Source of the DNA: JACKCR01 sp041390305
GTDB lineage: Bacteria; Eisenbacteria; RBG-16-71-46; CAIMUX01
Direction: 5' to 3'
NCBI GenBank assembly: GCA_041390305.1
Contig: JAWKQE010000018.1
Coordinates: 1-64,000, forward strand
DNA length: 64,000 bases
Each line of letters starts with the position of its first letter. Positions within the stretch are counted from its first letter, which is position 1. Under the pieces are notes generated by a model that saw only the letters and a list, made by a program, of their open reading frames with translations, made no database searches and had not been told where the DNA came from. This document shows, one piece after another, positions 44,875-55,275 of the stretch. The translations under genes were made by a program, and so were the position numbers.

Positions 44875-47800
44875 TCCGCATGGCGTGCTCCGATACGCGG
44901 CCCGCCCACGCGGTGCCCTGTCACGCCCGCCTGAGTCGGCCGGCAACGCTCGTCGTCTTCTGTGCTCTCTCTCGGTCGGCTCTGCTCGCTGGGCCCGCGA
45001 GTGCGACGCCCGTCCAGATCTCGGGCCGGTTCCTCTATCAGGACCGTCTCGCGGACGGCGGTGGGTACACGGGGCTCACGCAGGACCTCTCGATCCGACA
45101 CGCGGACGTCGAGGTCGTTTCGAACTCCGGTGGAAACGTGCTCGCCGCCGGCAGCACGGACTCCGACGGGACGTTTGCGCTCACGGTCGATCTCGTCGGG
45201 CCGACCGATCTCTATGTCCGTTGTCTCTCCGCCACGGAGAATCATCCGGATTATCACATCCTGGTCGTCGATCGATTCGTCCGCGTGAACGGATGGCTCA
45301 ACCTGAGCCAGTCGGTCATCCACTCGATCGTGACCGATCCGCAGCAGGTCGATCCGCTCGTGCCTTCGAGTGGGGAGTTCGGCGCGTTCCTCAGCGTCGA
45401 CGAATCCGGCAGCGACGTCACGCAGGTCTTCAACATCCTCGACAATGCGATCGACGCCTGGGACTACCTGGCTACGCCCGAGGTGCTCGGCGCCTATCCG
45501 ACTCCGGAGCAGTTCGTCGTCTTCGGATGGAACTACGTGAGCGGATCGACCGGATCCAACTACGGTTCGCAGGGGATCTTCATCACGTCCCGCCCCACGG
45601 ACACCGATGGGTGGTCCGACACCGTCATCCTCCACGAGATCGGCCACTGGGCGACCGACATGTTCGCCGCGGACGACAATCCCGGCGGCGTCCACGTCAT
45701 CGGAGACAACGAGCAGGACCCCCGCCTCTCCTATGGTGAAGGCTATCCGACGTTCTTCTCCGGACAGGTACGCGAGTTCCGTGCGCCCCGGCTGGGTGAG
45801 CTCGGCCAACCCGTCGACGATGGCGTGTCGATCTACATGGATCTAGGCATCCCTCCGACCCTGCCGAACCCGGGGGGGCTCGAGTTCTCCTACGACTTCG
45901 AGACCGGCGACTACGCGAACGGGATCCCGATCGGACAGCTCGGCACCACGTGTGAAACGAACGTGACATCCGTTCTCTGGGACCTCGTCGACGGTCCGAC
46001 GACTCCCGACGCGTCCATCGGGGCGGATGATGATGCGTTGGATGGCGACGGCACACTCGTCTGGGACGTTCTCCGGAACTACATGCCGGAGCGCGACCCG
46101 GTCGACTGGATCACGATCGAGGACTTCCACGACGGTTGGTTCGTGCGCCATGGTCAGGACTTCGAGCGGGCCGCGCTCGATCAGATCTTCGTGGACTACG
46201 GACAGATGCCGCTCATGGTGGACGAGCACGAACCGGACGACGACACGAATCAGGCGAATGCGATCGTCCCTCTCCTCCATCTCACCTCTCCCGGCGGAAC
46301 CGTCGTCATCAACGAGATCGGCGTCGATCCGGATCGGGTCGAGCTCTACAACGCCGGTGAGACTCCGGTCGTCATGACGGGCTGGCGTCTCGAGACCCGC
46401 CGGAACGGCCTGCCGGCCTCGGCCTTCACCTTCCCGGAGTTCACGTTGTACTCGGGTGCGTTCGTCACCGTCCATGCGGGTGGCGATGCCGAGGACAACG
46501 GACCCACGCGGCTCTACGATCCCAACTTCCTCGTCTTCTGGGTTCCGGAGGACGATGGTGCCTGCACCATCACGACCGAAGCACACGTCGCGGTCGACTT
46601 CGTCCGGTGGGACAATCTCAACGGAACCGATCCGAGCACCGCTCCGATCCCGAGCGGCCTCTCCTGGAGTGGATCGCTCCCGGCGGCCGAGGCCGGGATG
46701 AGCCTCGGTCGGGACAAGGACGGCACGGACACCGACGTCGCCACGGACTTCACGCCGCGGGGCCTCTCGTTCGGTGCGCCCAACTTCGATCAACTCCGGT
46801 TCCATACGATCTACCCGATGGGAGACGTCGATCTCCTCTCGGTCGATCTGGAAGCGGGGCAGCTCCTCACCGTTCAGGCGGTCGCGCCCCATTCCGCTGG
46901 CGAGCCGGTCATCGAGCTGTTGAATGCGGCCGGAGTTCCAGCGGGCGAGGCCTACCATACCTATGGTCTCGACGATCTCGCCCAACTCGATCTTCTCGCG
47001 CCGAACGACACGACCCTCTTCGTCCGCGTCTCGAACCGGGCCACGTTCACCCAGTACTCGCCGATCGACCTCGCCGTCTTCCGTCGCCCCTCGGCTCAGA
47101 TCCTCGGCGCACCGTCCGCATTCGTCATCACTCCGGACGGTACGAGCGATCTCGCGGACGACGTCTCGCTCCAATGGCTCAACGGTGGTGCCTATGACGA
47201 GGTGGAACTGTGGAGGGACGGCGCGCTCCTCACCACGCTCGCGGGCGACGATCGGACCTTCTCCGAAGCACTTCCTCGTGGGCTCTACGAATACTCCGTC
47301 CGCGGGCTCCTGGCCGGGGCGCCCACGGACTTCGCGACCGCGAAGGTGTTCGCCGGGATCGTGTCCTGTCATACCGAGGACGGATTCGAGAACGGAGCGA
47401 GTGGCGTGCTCCTCGAGTCACCGTGGACGATCACGAGCGAGCTGGCGAGCGAAGGGACGATGTCCCTCACGGAGAGCCCCGGCGGGAACTACTTGAACAA
47501 CCAGGATGCCTACGCGGAACTGATCGAGCCGGTGGAGCTCGTTGCATACACCACACTCGAGTTCGATCACATCTGCGCGACCGAGCCTGGGTTCGATTTC
47601 GGATTCGTCGAGATCTCTACGAACTACGGCTCGAGTTGGCAGACGCTCGCGCAGTACGACGGGACGATCATCGGATGGGCGGACGAACGCCGGACCCGAA
47701 GACTGGATCCATGAGTCCTCGACCTCTCCGCCTGGGTCGGGCAGAAGGTCCGCATCCGGTTCCACTTCACGAGCGATGGCGGAGTCGTCGCGGACGGTTG

Positions 47801-48167
47801 GTTCCTCGACGACATCAGGCTCTCCGAGCCGCTCTGCGAAGGGTCACTTCGGTGGACGAATCTCCGGCGGGCATCGCCGGGCTCGTCGAGAACCGGTGGC
47901 TCGCGGTCGGCCCGAACCCTTCCCGTGGTGATGTGCGGATCGCGATGCGTCTCTCCGATGGATCCGTCGGGGAAGGGGTCCCTCGACATCCTCGACGTAT
48001 CCGGGCGCCTCGTCCGTACGCTGTGGCGCGGCGAGGCCTGAGCCCGCATGGAAGCGACCTGGGACGGAAGGGACGATGCGACACGACGGGTGCCCTCCGG
48101 CATCTACTTCCTCAGGCTCCGGGCCGGGGCGGAAGAGCACACGACCCGCATTCTTCGCATCGAATAG
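44871..48167 (+). pseudogene. Secreted zinc metalloprotease-like protein with lamin-tail and FlgD-like domains (frameshifted 3' end)
   Basis: The frame is intact from the ATG at 44871 to about 47690 (roughly 940 codons); the natural end at 48165-48167 is reached only after about five small indels. Signal peptide about 20-45. The catalytic domain has the zinc motif ILHEIGHWATDMF (His255-Glu256-His259), so a gluzincin or metzincin-like peptidase. A lamin-tail domain follows (VVINEIGVDPDRVELYNAGE). The broken part still reads as a MAM/jelly-roll-like stretch (DGWFLDDIRLSE) and a FlgD-like domain (NPSRGDVRIAM, then IYFLRLRAG). Four of the five frame changes in 47690-48050 fit single-nucleotide losses, suggesting an assembly problem rather than real decay. 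'Pseudogene' is therefore a provisional label. Confidence 0.8.
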
Positions 48168-48177
48168 GGTAAGGCTC

Positions 48178-48755
48178 GTGACGGAACGCGATACGCATCG
48201 CTGCGGTTTCTCGGAAGAGGAGGGCAGGCGGCGAAGCCTTGACCGATATCTGGAGACCGTCGAGGACAAACGGGACATCTGGCTCGCGAACATGAAGCGG
48301 GCCGCCGTGGACGAGTACGCCGAGCTTCGGTTGAAGGATCTGCCTGGTCCGAGACGTTCTCGTCCTCACTGAGGATTGGTGCGGGGACGCCGCCCGTTCC
48401 GTTCCGGTGATTGCAACGGCGCTCGCACTCGCTCCTCTCGTCGAGCACCGGTACCTCGACGCGGATGAGCATCCCACGACAGTGGATCGCTACCTCACAC
48501 ATGGCGGACGGGCGATTCCGATGGTGATTGCGCAGGACGAGTCCGGGAACTCGCTCGGCATCTGGGGGCCGCGGCCCGCGCCGCTCCAGGCACTCATGCG
48601 CGCGCAGCAGCGGATCTCGATCCGCCGGGCGACGATCCGGTTGCGAAGAGTAAGTGGTACGCGCCGATCATGGCCTGGTATGCGAGAGACAAGGGAAGTC
48701 GACGGTCGAGGAACTCCTCATGCTCCTGGAGCGAGGCGGTCGACCGCGCGCCTGA
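48178..48755 (+). pseudogene. Thioredoxin-family protein (frameshifted)
   Basis: Begins with a GTG at 48178 (AAGG 3-4 bases upstream) 10 bp after the preceding gene and ends at a TGA at 48753-48755, about 192 codons once three indels (near 48353, 48617 and 48695) are bridged. The recognisable core is VLVLTEDWCGDAARSVPVIA, the active-site strand of the 'thioredoxin family' proteins with EDWCGD in place of CxxC, followed by a Pro-containing AIPMVIAQDESG. The end reads TVEELLMLLERGG. It is a cytoplasmic redox or chaperone-like protein; its partner is unknown. Confidence 0.7.
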
Positions 48756-48810
48756 GTCGCGCGACCGAGACGGGTTGGCGACATCGCCGATGCCGCTCCA
48801 CGAACGGTGT

Positions 48811-49703
48811 CTATCCGAGCCGGAAGCTCAGCATCGAGACCGAGCCGAGGTCGATGCCTCGATTGAAGAGCACCGCCTCCTCGCCCGGACCGCGTAGCGC
48901 CAGAGAGTAGAGGACCGGAAGGAAATGGTCGTAGGTCGGGTGGGCCTGCCGCGCGATCGGACCGAGCTTCTGAACTCGATCAACGGCTTCGGATCGCCGC
49001 TCGATTGCGTCCGCCATCTTCGTCTCGAACTCCACCGCTCCAATCGTAGGGCGCTCCCGCCATCCGCATCTGCCTCAGGTTGTGGACGAGATTGCCCGAG
49101 CCGATTACGAGCACGCCGCGGTCACGGAGCGGACGGAGTTCCTTCGCGAGTCTGAAGAGAGACTCGGGTGAGGCCGAGTAATCGATGCTGGAGCTGGTAG
49201 ACCGGAGGTCCGCGTCCGGGAACATGGGGAGAGAACGGACCAGGCGCCGTGATCGAGCCCCCACTCGTGGTCCGGCTCGACGTGCGCCCGCTTCACGAGC
49301 TCGATGGTCGCCTCGGCCATCTCGGGCGACCCCAGGGCCGGGTACTGCTGCGCGAAGAGTTCGTCCGGGAATCCGCCGAAGTCGTGGATCGTCCGCGGGG
49401 CGTCCATCGCCGTCACCTGCGTTTGGCCGGGCGTCAGCCAGTGGGCCGACACGACCAGGATCGCCTTCGGCGTCTCGATCCTCGAGCCGCGGCCTGCCAT
49501 CCGCGGGTCCAGTCGTTCTCCTCGATCGCGTTCATCGGGTTGCCGTGCCCGACGAAGAGGACGGGCATCCGATCGGATCGTGCCGGTCCGTTCAGTAGAT
49601 CTTCCATGGCCTGACTCCGAGTTCCGACGAGACCACCCGCCAGGCTGCCTGCTACGAGGCCGGACAGCGCGCCGGTCTTTCTCAAGAATGTACGTCGATG
49701 CAA
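48811..49703 (-). pseudogene. Tat-exported class III extradiol dioxygenase (YgiD/DODA-like), frameshifted
   Basis: Begins at a TTG at 49703 with GGGGAG about 7 bases upstream and opens with a Tat-type signal (HRRTFLRKTGALSGLVAG). The fold motifs are in order but in different frames: VLFVGHGNPMNAIEEN, ILVVSAHWLTPG, TIHDFGGFPDELFAQQYPA, DHEWGLDHGAWSVLS, VLVIGSGNLVHNLRQM and a final LGSVSMLSFRLG. These match 4,5-DOPA-type extradiol dioxygenases (metal His in GHG, SAHW, DHG). Length from start to stop is 893 bp, about 297 codons, usual for the family. About three or four indels break the frame, as in the rest of this block. Confidence 0.8.
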
Positions 49704-50158
49704 CTTGGGACTCCCCTCCGCTCGCCGCGCTCCACTTCGGGAAACGGCTCCGCTGCTTCCTGATGGCGGGAGTCGACCGAGGGTTACCGCCTGGGCTGGC
49801 CCCGGGTGGGCGCTGGCGTCAGGGTAGCCGGCTGCACGGCAGCCGTGGGCGGCGTATCGGCCGGCCATCATAACGATTGGCCAATCAGCACCTAACGCAT
49901 CTCGCCCACGAGCTGTCCTGGTTCTGAAGCCGGCCGAATCCCGGGAGGTCGGAGGACTCGACATTGGGGGTCTTGAAGAGAGGGCGGAGGGCTGGGTCGT
50001 GTCAAGCCATACGCAGTTCTCCCGATACTGGAGTGCCACCGCCAATCCGTAGTGTTGGACCGCCCAATGGCGAGGGCTCGATTGTGGCCTCCGGGACCGC
50101 GAGTTTGGCTGGTGCCGAGCGCACCCGCCTCGAAGGCTGACCCACAGGAAGGACATGC
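49704..50158. other. Intergenic region of 455 bp between divergent genes
   Basis: No coding region was recognised and no RNA structure stands out. It should hold the promoters of the dioxygenase-like (-) and arylsulfotransferase-like (+) genes. Because this segment is within the indel-rich block, a small gene could be hidden by frameshifts. Confidence 0.45.
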
Positions 50159-51432
50159 ATGGCTAACTCGAAGCTCACATCTTGGTTCGTCGCAACATCC
50201 GCCGCAATTGCCGTCCTCGCCGCGGAGCCTGGTCCGGCAGGCGGCGCCCGCCTACGACGCCTACACGATCTGCGCGGTCGGGAACACGGCCCACCTCCTC
50301 GACCGGGCGGGGCCTCCGTCCACACCTGGGTGGCCTCGGGGACGGCACAAACCAGCTGCTACCTCCTCGAAGACGGCAGTGTCCTCTTCCGATCCGGAAC
50401 CTCCAGTGCGTGTCTCCGGCCCACAACGGAGCCTATCCGAGCGGCCGATTCCAGAAGATCAGCTGGGATGGCGAGATCGTCTGGGACTACTTCTTCTGCG
50501 ATCCCACGGCCAGGGCCGGCTATGACGTCGAGCCGATGCCGAATGGGAACATCCTCATTCCGACGGACGGATCGAGCGTGGGGAAGTCTTCGAGGTGCAG
50601 CCCACCGGCCCGACGACGGGCGACATCGTCTGGGAGTGCGACCTCCGCTGGAGCTCGTGAGCGGCAACACGTACATGAACTCCGTCAGCTACAATCCCGA
50701 GCTCGATCTGGTCGTCCTCGATATGCAGACGCCGCAGCGGAAGGTGGTCGTGGTCGACCACAGTCTGGCGTCAGCCCCGGTCGTGCAGGTGTACCAGGTT
50801 TCTGGGACGGGACGGCTCCATGCCGCCGCATGGTCGCATCGGTACTACCTCGGAACCGACCTCGAGATGCCGGACATCGACGAGGAGGCGATGCGTCTCA
50901 ACAGCCCACTCGTCGTCGACAACGGCCTCGATCGGGTCGTCGAATACGACTGGGCGACCAGCGCGCTGACCACGATTCCGTACTCCTTCTCGGACCATGA
51001 AGGTTCCGTCCAGCGTCTCCCCAACGGCAACACCCTCGTCACTCGCGGCGGTTCGACTCAGATCCAGCAGATCGACGACACCGGCGCGGTCATGCGGACG
51101 ATCAACGCGCCAGGCCAGATCCAGCGGGCGTATGCCTACGGGCCAGCCTTCCCGGCCTTCAGAACCTCTTCCCGACCGGCGTTTCCGAGACGGCCGGCTC
51201 CGCTTCCGATCTGAGGCTGATCTTCGACCAGGCTTCCGAGTCGGGCGAGGTTCGACTCGCAAACGAGACGGACGCCGAAGTGCAGGTGCGCCTGTTCTCG
51301 GTGACCGGCCGGATGGTTTACGAGACCTCAGGCCGTGGCTCGACGGTCTCCTTCCGAGCGAACGACCTGCCCTCGGGCTTCTACTACGTAGACGTGAGAT
51401 TCGACGGAACGATGAAGCGGACGCACTCGTGA
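50159..51432 (+). pseudogene. Arylsulfotransferase-like secreted protein with Por/FlgD-type C-terminus (frameshifted)
   Basis: Starts at an ATG at 50159 (AGGAAGGA upstream) and ends at a TGA at 51430-51432. The parts, spread over several frames, read as a signal peptide (LTSWFVATSAAIAVLA), then propeller-like strands of the ASST family: RFQKISWDGEIVWDYFF, YDVEPMPNGNILI, DLVVLDMQTPQRKVVVVD, LHAAAWSHRYYLGTD, FSDHEGSVQRLPNGNTLVT. The C-terminus is a sorting-type domain (VRLFSVTGRMVYETSGRG, then LPSGFYYVDVRF). Family members transfer sulfate between aryl compounds or act as secreted propellers without known activity. At least five indels interrupt the frame. Confidence 0.7.
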
Positions 51433-51461
51433 AGGTCCGCTAGCGACAACTCGACCTGTGG

Positions 51462-52129
51462 ATGAAGACATCGATGAGACTCCTGCTACTTCACTGACGG
51501 CATCCACGGTCCTGGCGCTGATGGTCGGCACCGCGTTCGCCGCGACCCTGGACCGGGCGGGCACCTGGTCGCCCACCGCCTCCCACGAACAGAACGCGAC
51601 CCGTGGCACCGAGAACCTCGTCAATGACGGGAGCTTTCGAGCAGGGTCCGCCGCCGGCTTCCGCCTGGACGGAAGAGAGCAACAGCCCCACCTGCGAGTG
51701 GATCGGTGACTGGGCCGGCGCCTGGTACCTCTCCGGCTGGCATGGCTTCTTCGACTATTGGGCCGGCGGCTACCGCTATGACGACTTTGGCCTGCCGTTC
51801 GCCGTCACCTCCTCGGTGAGCCAGACGCTCCACGTCGCCCCGACTTCGCAGCGATCTCCTTCTACTACGCGTCCTATCGCCCCGATGCCGACGACGATCC
51901 GATCGATGACGACCATGTCTACGTCGCCGTCAACGGCGTGGAGCTCGACCCTGCCGATGACGCAGGCGAACGACAGCTATCCCGAATGGGTCGGCCGATC
52001 GTCGTCGATCTCACCGCCTACGCCGGGCAGGACGTATCACTCACCTTTGGTGGTGTCTCCGACGGCGAATTCACCGGGAACTTCCGGTTCGACTATGTCA
52101 ATTGGGAGCCGACGGAGCCGACACCGTGA
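51462..52129 (+). pseudogene. Small secreted beta-sandwich protein (frameshifted), unknown function
   Basis: From an ATG at 51462 to a TGA at 52127-52129, about 220 codons after bridging four or so indels. It opens with a signal peptide (MKTSMRLLLL, then ASTVLALMVGTAFAA). Recognisable pieces are NLVNDGSFEQG-type start, CEWIGDWAGAWYLSGWHGFF, AISFYYASYRPDADDD, HVYVAVNGVELDPADD and PIVVDLTAYAGQDVSLTFGG. This is a jelly-roll/carbohydrate-binding-like pattern often found in proteins that hold a 'difference' domain before C-terminal sorting signals. No catalytic residues are evident. I cannot name a family. Confidence 0.6.
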
Positions 52130-52255
52130 TGCCGACGACCTGGGGATCGATCAAGGGCACCTACCGCTAGCATCCTGCTGGCAGGCTTCCGGAGCGACCT
52201 CCTTCATCGGCCGCGTAGCCGGCGAGGAGGAAGGAGTGCTCTGTCGGGGGACAAC

Positions 52256-55113
52256 ATGAAACAGCTCTGGTCTGCGCTCTCCGCTCTTCCCGTGCTCGTG
52301 CTCCTCACGGCGCTCTCGCCACAGGTCACCTCGTGCCGCGGGAGACGCGCTCTTCTCGGGTGCACAGGTCTACACGATCGAGATCGAGTTTCCGCAGGTC
52401 GCGTGGTGGGGACTCCTCACGACCTACTACGACGATGGTCTCGAGCAGTACATGGCGGCCACCGTCACGTTCGACGGCACCGTGTTCGACAGCGTCGGCG
52501 TCCGCCTCAAAGGCAACTCCTCCTACACTCATCCGAACGACAAGAAGCCGTTCCGGCTCAAGCTCGACGAGTTCATCGGGGGCAGGAGATCGACGGAGTC
52601 GACGGTCTTCATCTCAACAACTGCTTCGAGGATCCCACCTTCCTCAGGGAGAAACTCTACCTGGACTACGCACGGGCCGCGGGGCTTCCGGGACCGCGTG
52701 CGAACTTCGCCGAGCTCTACCTCAACGGCGAGCTCTGGGGTTTCTACAGCCTAGTCGAGCACGTGGACAAGACGCTTCTCACATCCCGGTTCGGGAACAA
52801 CGGTGGCAATCTCTACAAGGCGGTCGACGGAATCTTCGGCGGACCGGTATCCGACTTCGTGGTACGGAAGCGATCCCGCCGCCTACTACACGCGTTACGA
52901 GCTCAAGACGGACGAATCGCTCGATCCGTGGACGGACCTCGTCGCCGTGATCGACTCTCTCAACAACTCCGCCGACGTTTCCGTGTCGCTGCCTCCGGTG
53001 GTCGACATGGGTTCGGTCTATTGCGTGTTCGCGAGCGACATCATCCTCTCGAGCCTCGACTCCTATGTCGGCAGCGGACGGAACTTCTACGTCTACTTCG
53101 ACGAGGTGACGGGGAAGATGGAGTGGATCCTCTGGGACACCGGGATGAGCTACGGCTCCTACTGGGGTGCGGCGCAGAACTACGAGACGCTGAGTCTGAC
53201 CTACGTCTCCAGTACGTCCAATCGGCCACTTGCGTCGAAGATCTTCGCGGACCCGACGCTGAGCGATGAGTATCTGCACGAACTCTGTCGACTCTTCACG
53301 CGGCATTTCTCGTCCGACCTGCTCTTCCCGAAGATCGATACGCTCGCTGATCTCGTGCGTCCCTACGTCTATGCGGACCCGCGTAAGATGTATACGGACC
53401 AGGACTTCGAGGACAACCTGGACTTCGATCTCACCTTGGCGGCCATCGCAAGCCCGGCCTCAAGAGCTTCATCGCGGCGCGAGAGGTCGACATCGAGAGT
53501 CAGCTCGCGACGCTCGGCATCTCCTGTCCGCTCACGATCGATCCGGGCACCGTCGTCATCAACGAGTTCGCGGCGGACAACACCGAGATCCTGACCCGGC
53601 AGGTGAGGCTGAGGACTGGATCGAGTTCTTCAACAACACGGACGAAACCCAGTACCTCGATGGCGCATACCTCACGGATGACTACCTCGACCCGACGAAG
53701 TGGCAGTTCCCGGCGGGAACGATCGATCCCCGCCCACGGCTACCTCATCGTCTGGGCCGACGACGACGCCGGTCAGAAGGCCTCCACGCCGCGTTCAAGC
53801 TCGGCGCGGGCGGTGAGGCGATCATGTTCCCGATCCACAAGGCGCGGTCGTCGACTCGGTGACCTTGGGGCACAGACGACGAATCTCACGATGGCGCGGA
53901 TCCCGAACGGGACCGGACCCTTTGTCCAGGGGCTCCCGACCTTCAACGCGCAGAACGGTGTGGGGACGGGAGACGTCGTCATCAATGAGTTCGCGGCCGA
54001 CAACGACCAGATCCTCGATCCGGCGGGAGAAGCCGAGGACTGGATCGAGATGTACAACAACACCGGAACGGATGTGGACCTCTCCGGCATGTCCTCTCCG
54101 ACGATCCGGGCGATCCGATGAAGTGGGCATTCCCGGACAGCACCGTGATCCCCGCGCTCGGCTACCTGATCGTGTGGGCGGATGACGATGCCGGCCAGGA
54201 AGGGCTCCACGCGGCATTCAAACTCTCCGCTGGCGGAGAGGACGTCGTCTTCTCGGACACGGGTGGGAACACGCTCGACTCCGTGCGTTCGGAGCGCAGA
54301 CGACGAACCTCACCATGGCGCGGATCCCGAACGGAACCGGCGACTTCTTCCAGGGCCGCCCCACGTTCGGTGCCCGCAACGGAAACCCGCTCGCAACCGG
54401 CGAGGTCGTGATCAACGAGTTCATGGCGGACAATACTCTGATCCTGGATCCTGCGGCGAGGCCGACGACTGGATCGAACTCTTCAACCCCACCTCAGAAG
54501 CGATTCCTCTCGGAGGTGACTACCTCTCGGACGATCCGCTCGATCCGGGCAAGTGGGCGTTCCCGGGCGGGACGACGATCGACGCCGGTGGCTATCTCAT
54601 CATCTGGGCGGACGACGACGCGATCCAGGAAGGGCTCCACGCGTCGTTCAAGCTCTCCGCCGGAGGAGAGAGTGTCGTCTTCTCGAACCCGGACTTCAGT
54701 GTCGTCGACAGCACGAGCTTCGGTGCGCAGACGACGGATCACTCGATGGCGCGGATTCCCAACGGCACTGGTCCGTTTCGTCGACACCTTGGTGCCGACA
54801 CCCGGAGCCGAGAACCTCGACGCCTCAGGCGCGGGGACAGCCCCGTGTCGTTGCAGACAGCCATCGGCCCGATCACGCCCAACCCGTTCCGGAACGGGAC
54901 GGTGATCGGGTTCAGCCTGGCCAAGGAGACGTCGGTTCGGCTCCAGGTGTTCGACCTCCAGGGCAGGCTCCTGATGGCCTCTGCTCGACGGGGAGATGCC
55001 AGGCGGCGTCCACCACCTGGAGTTCGCTCCGGAGAGCCTCGCGTCGGGTGTCTACCTCTGCCGGCTCCAGGCAGGCAAGGAGATCCATACGGAGCGCTCC
55101 TCTGATCCGCTGA
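52256..55113 (+). pseudogene. CotH-kinase-like secreted protein with three lamin-tail domains and FlgD-like C-terminus (frameshifted)
   Basis: From the ATG at 52256 to a TGA at 55111-55113, about 950 codons. After a signal peptide comes a CotH-type domain: FDSVGVRLKGNSSYTHPNDK, KPFRLKLDEFI, GLHLNNCFEDPTFLREKLYL, GELWGFYSLVEHVDKTLL, MEWILWDTGMSYGSYWG. CotH proteins have an atypical kinase fold and phosphorylate secreted proteins in spore formers. Three lamin-tail-like domains follow, each with VVINEFxADN and W-x-FP and a LIVWADDDAxQEGLHAAFKL strand. The end is FlgD-like (PITPNPFRNGTVIGFSLA, then SGVYLCRLQAGKE). About ten indels split it; the repeated lamin-tail copies make the intended frame easy to see. 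Confidence 0.8.
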
Positions 55114-55167
55114 GACGTCTCGGTCCTGTCGGGCGTGAGTCGACATGGCCCGGACGGTCCGACGACA

Positions 55168-55203
55168 GCCCGCCCGCGTTGCACAAACAGCGCGGGCGGG
55201 CTC
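55168..55203 (+). terminator. Strong terminator-like hairpin
   Basis: AGCCCGCCCGCG pairs perfectly with CGCGGGCGGGCT across a 12-nt loop, 55 bp after the CotH-like gene stop. The tail is TCATTG rather than a T-run, so termination may need Rho or be bidirectional. Confidence 0.7.
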
Positions 55204-55275
55204 ATTGACTCGATTTCGGTCCCGGTGCTACTTTGATGTCGCCGGGGGTTGTCCTCTCCAGGGAGCTCCAAAGCC

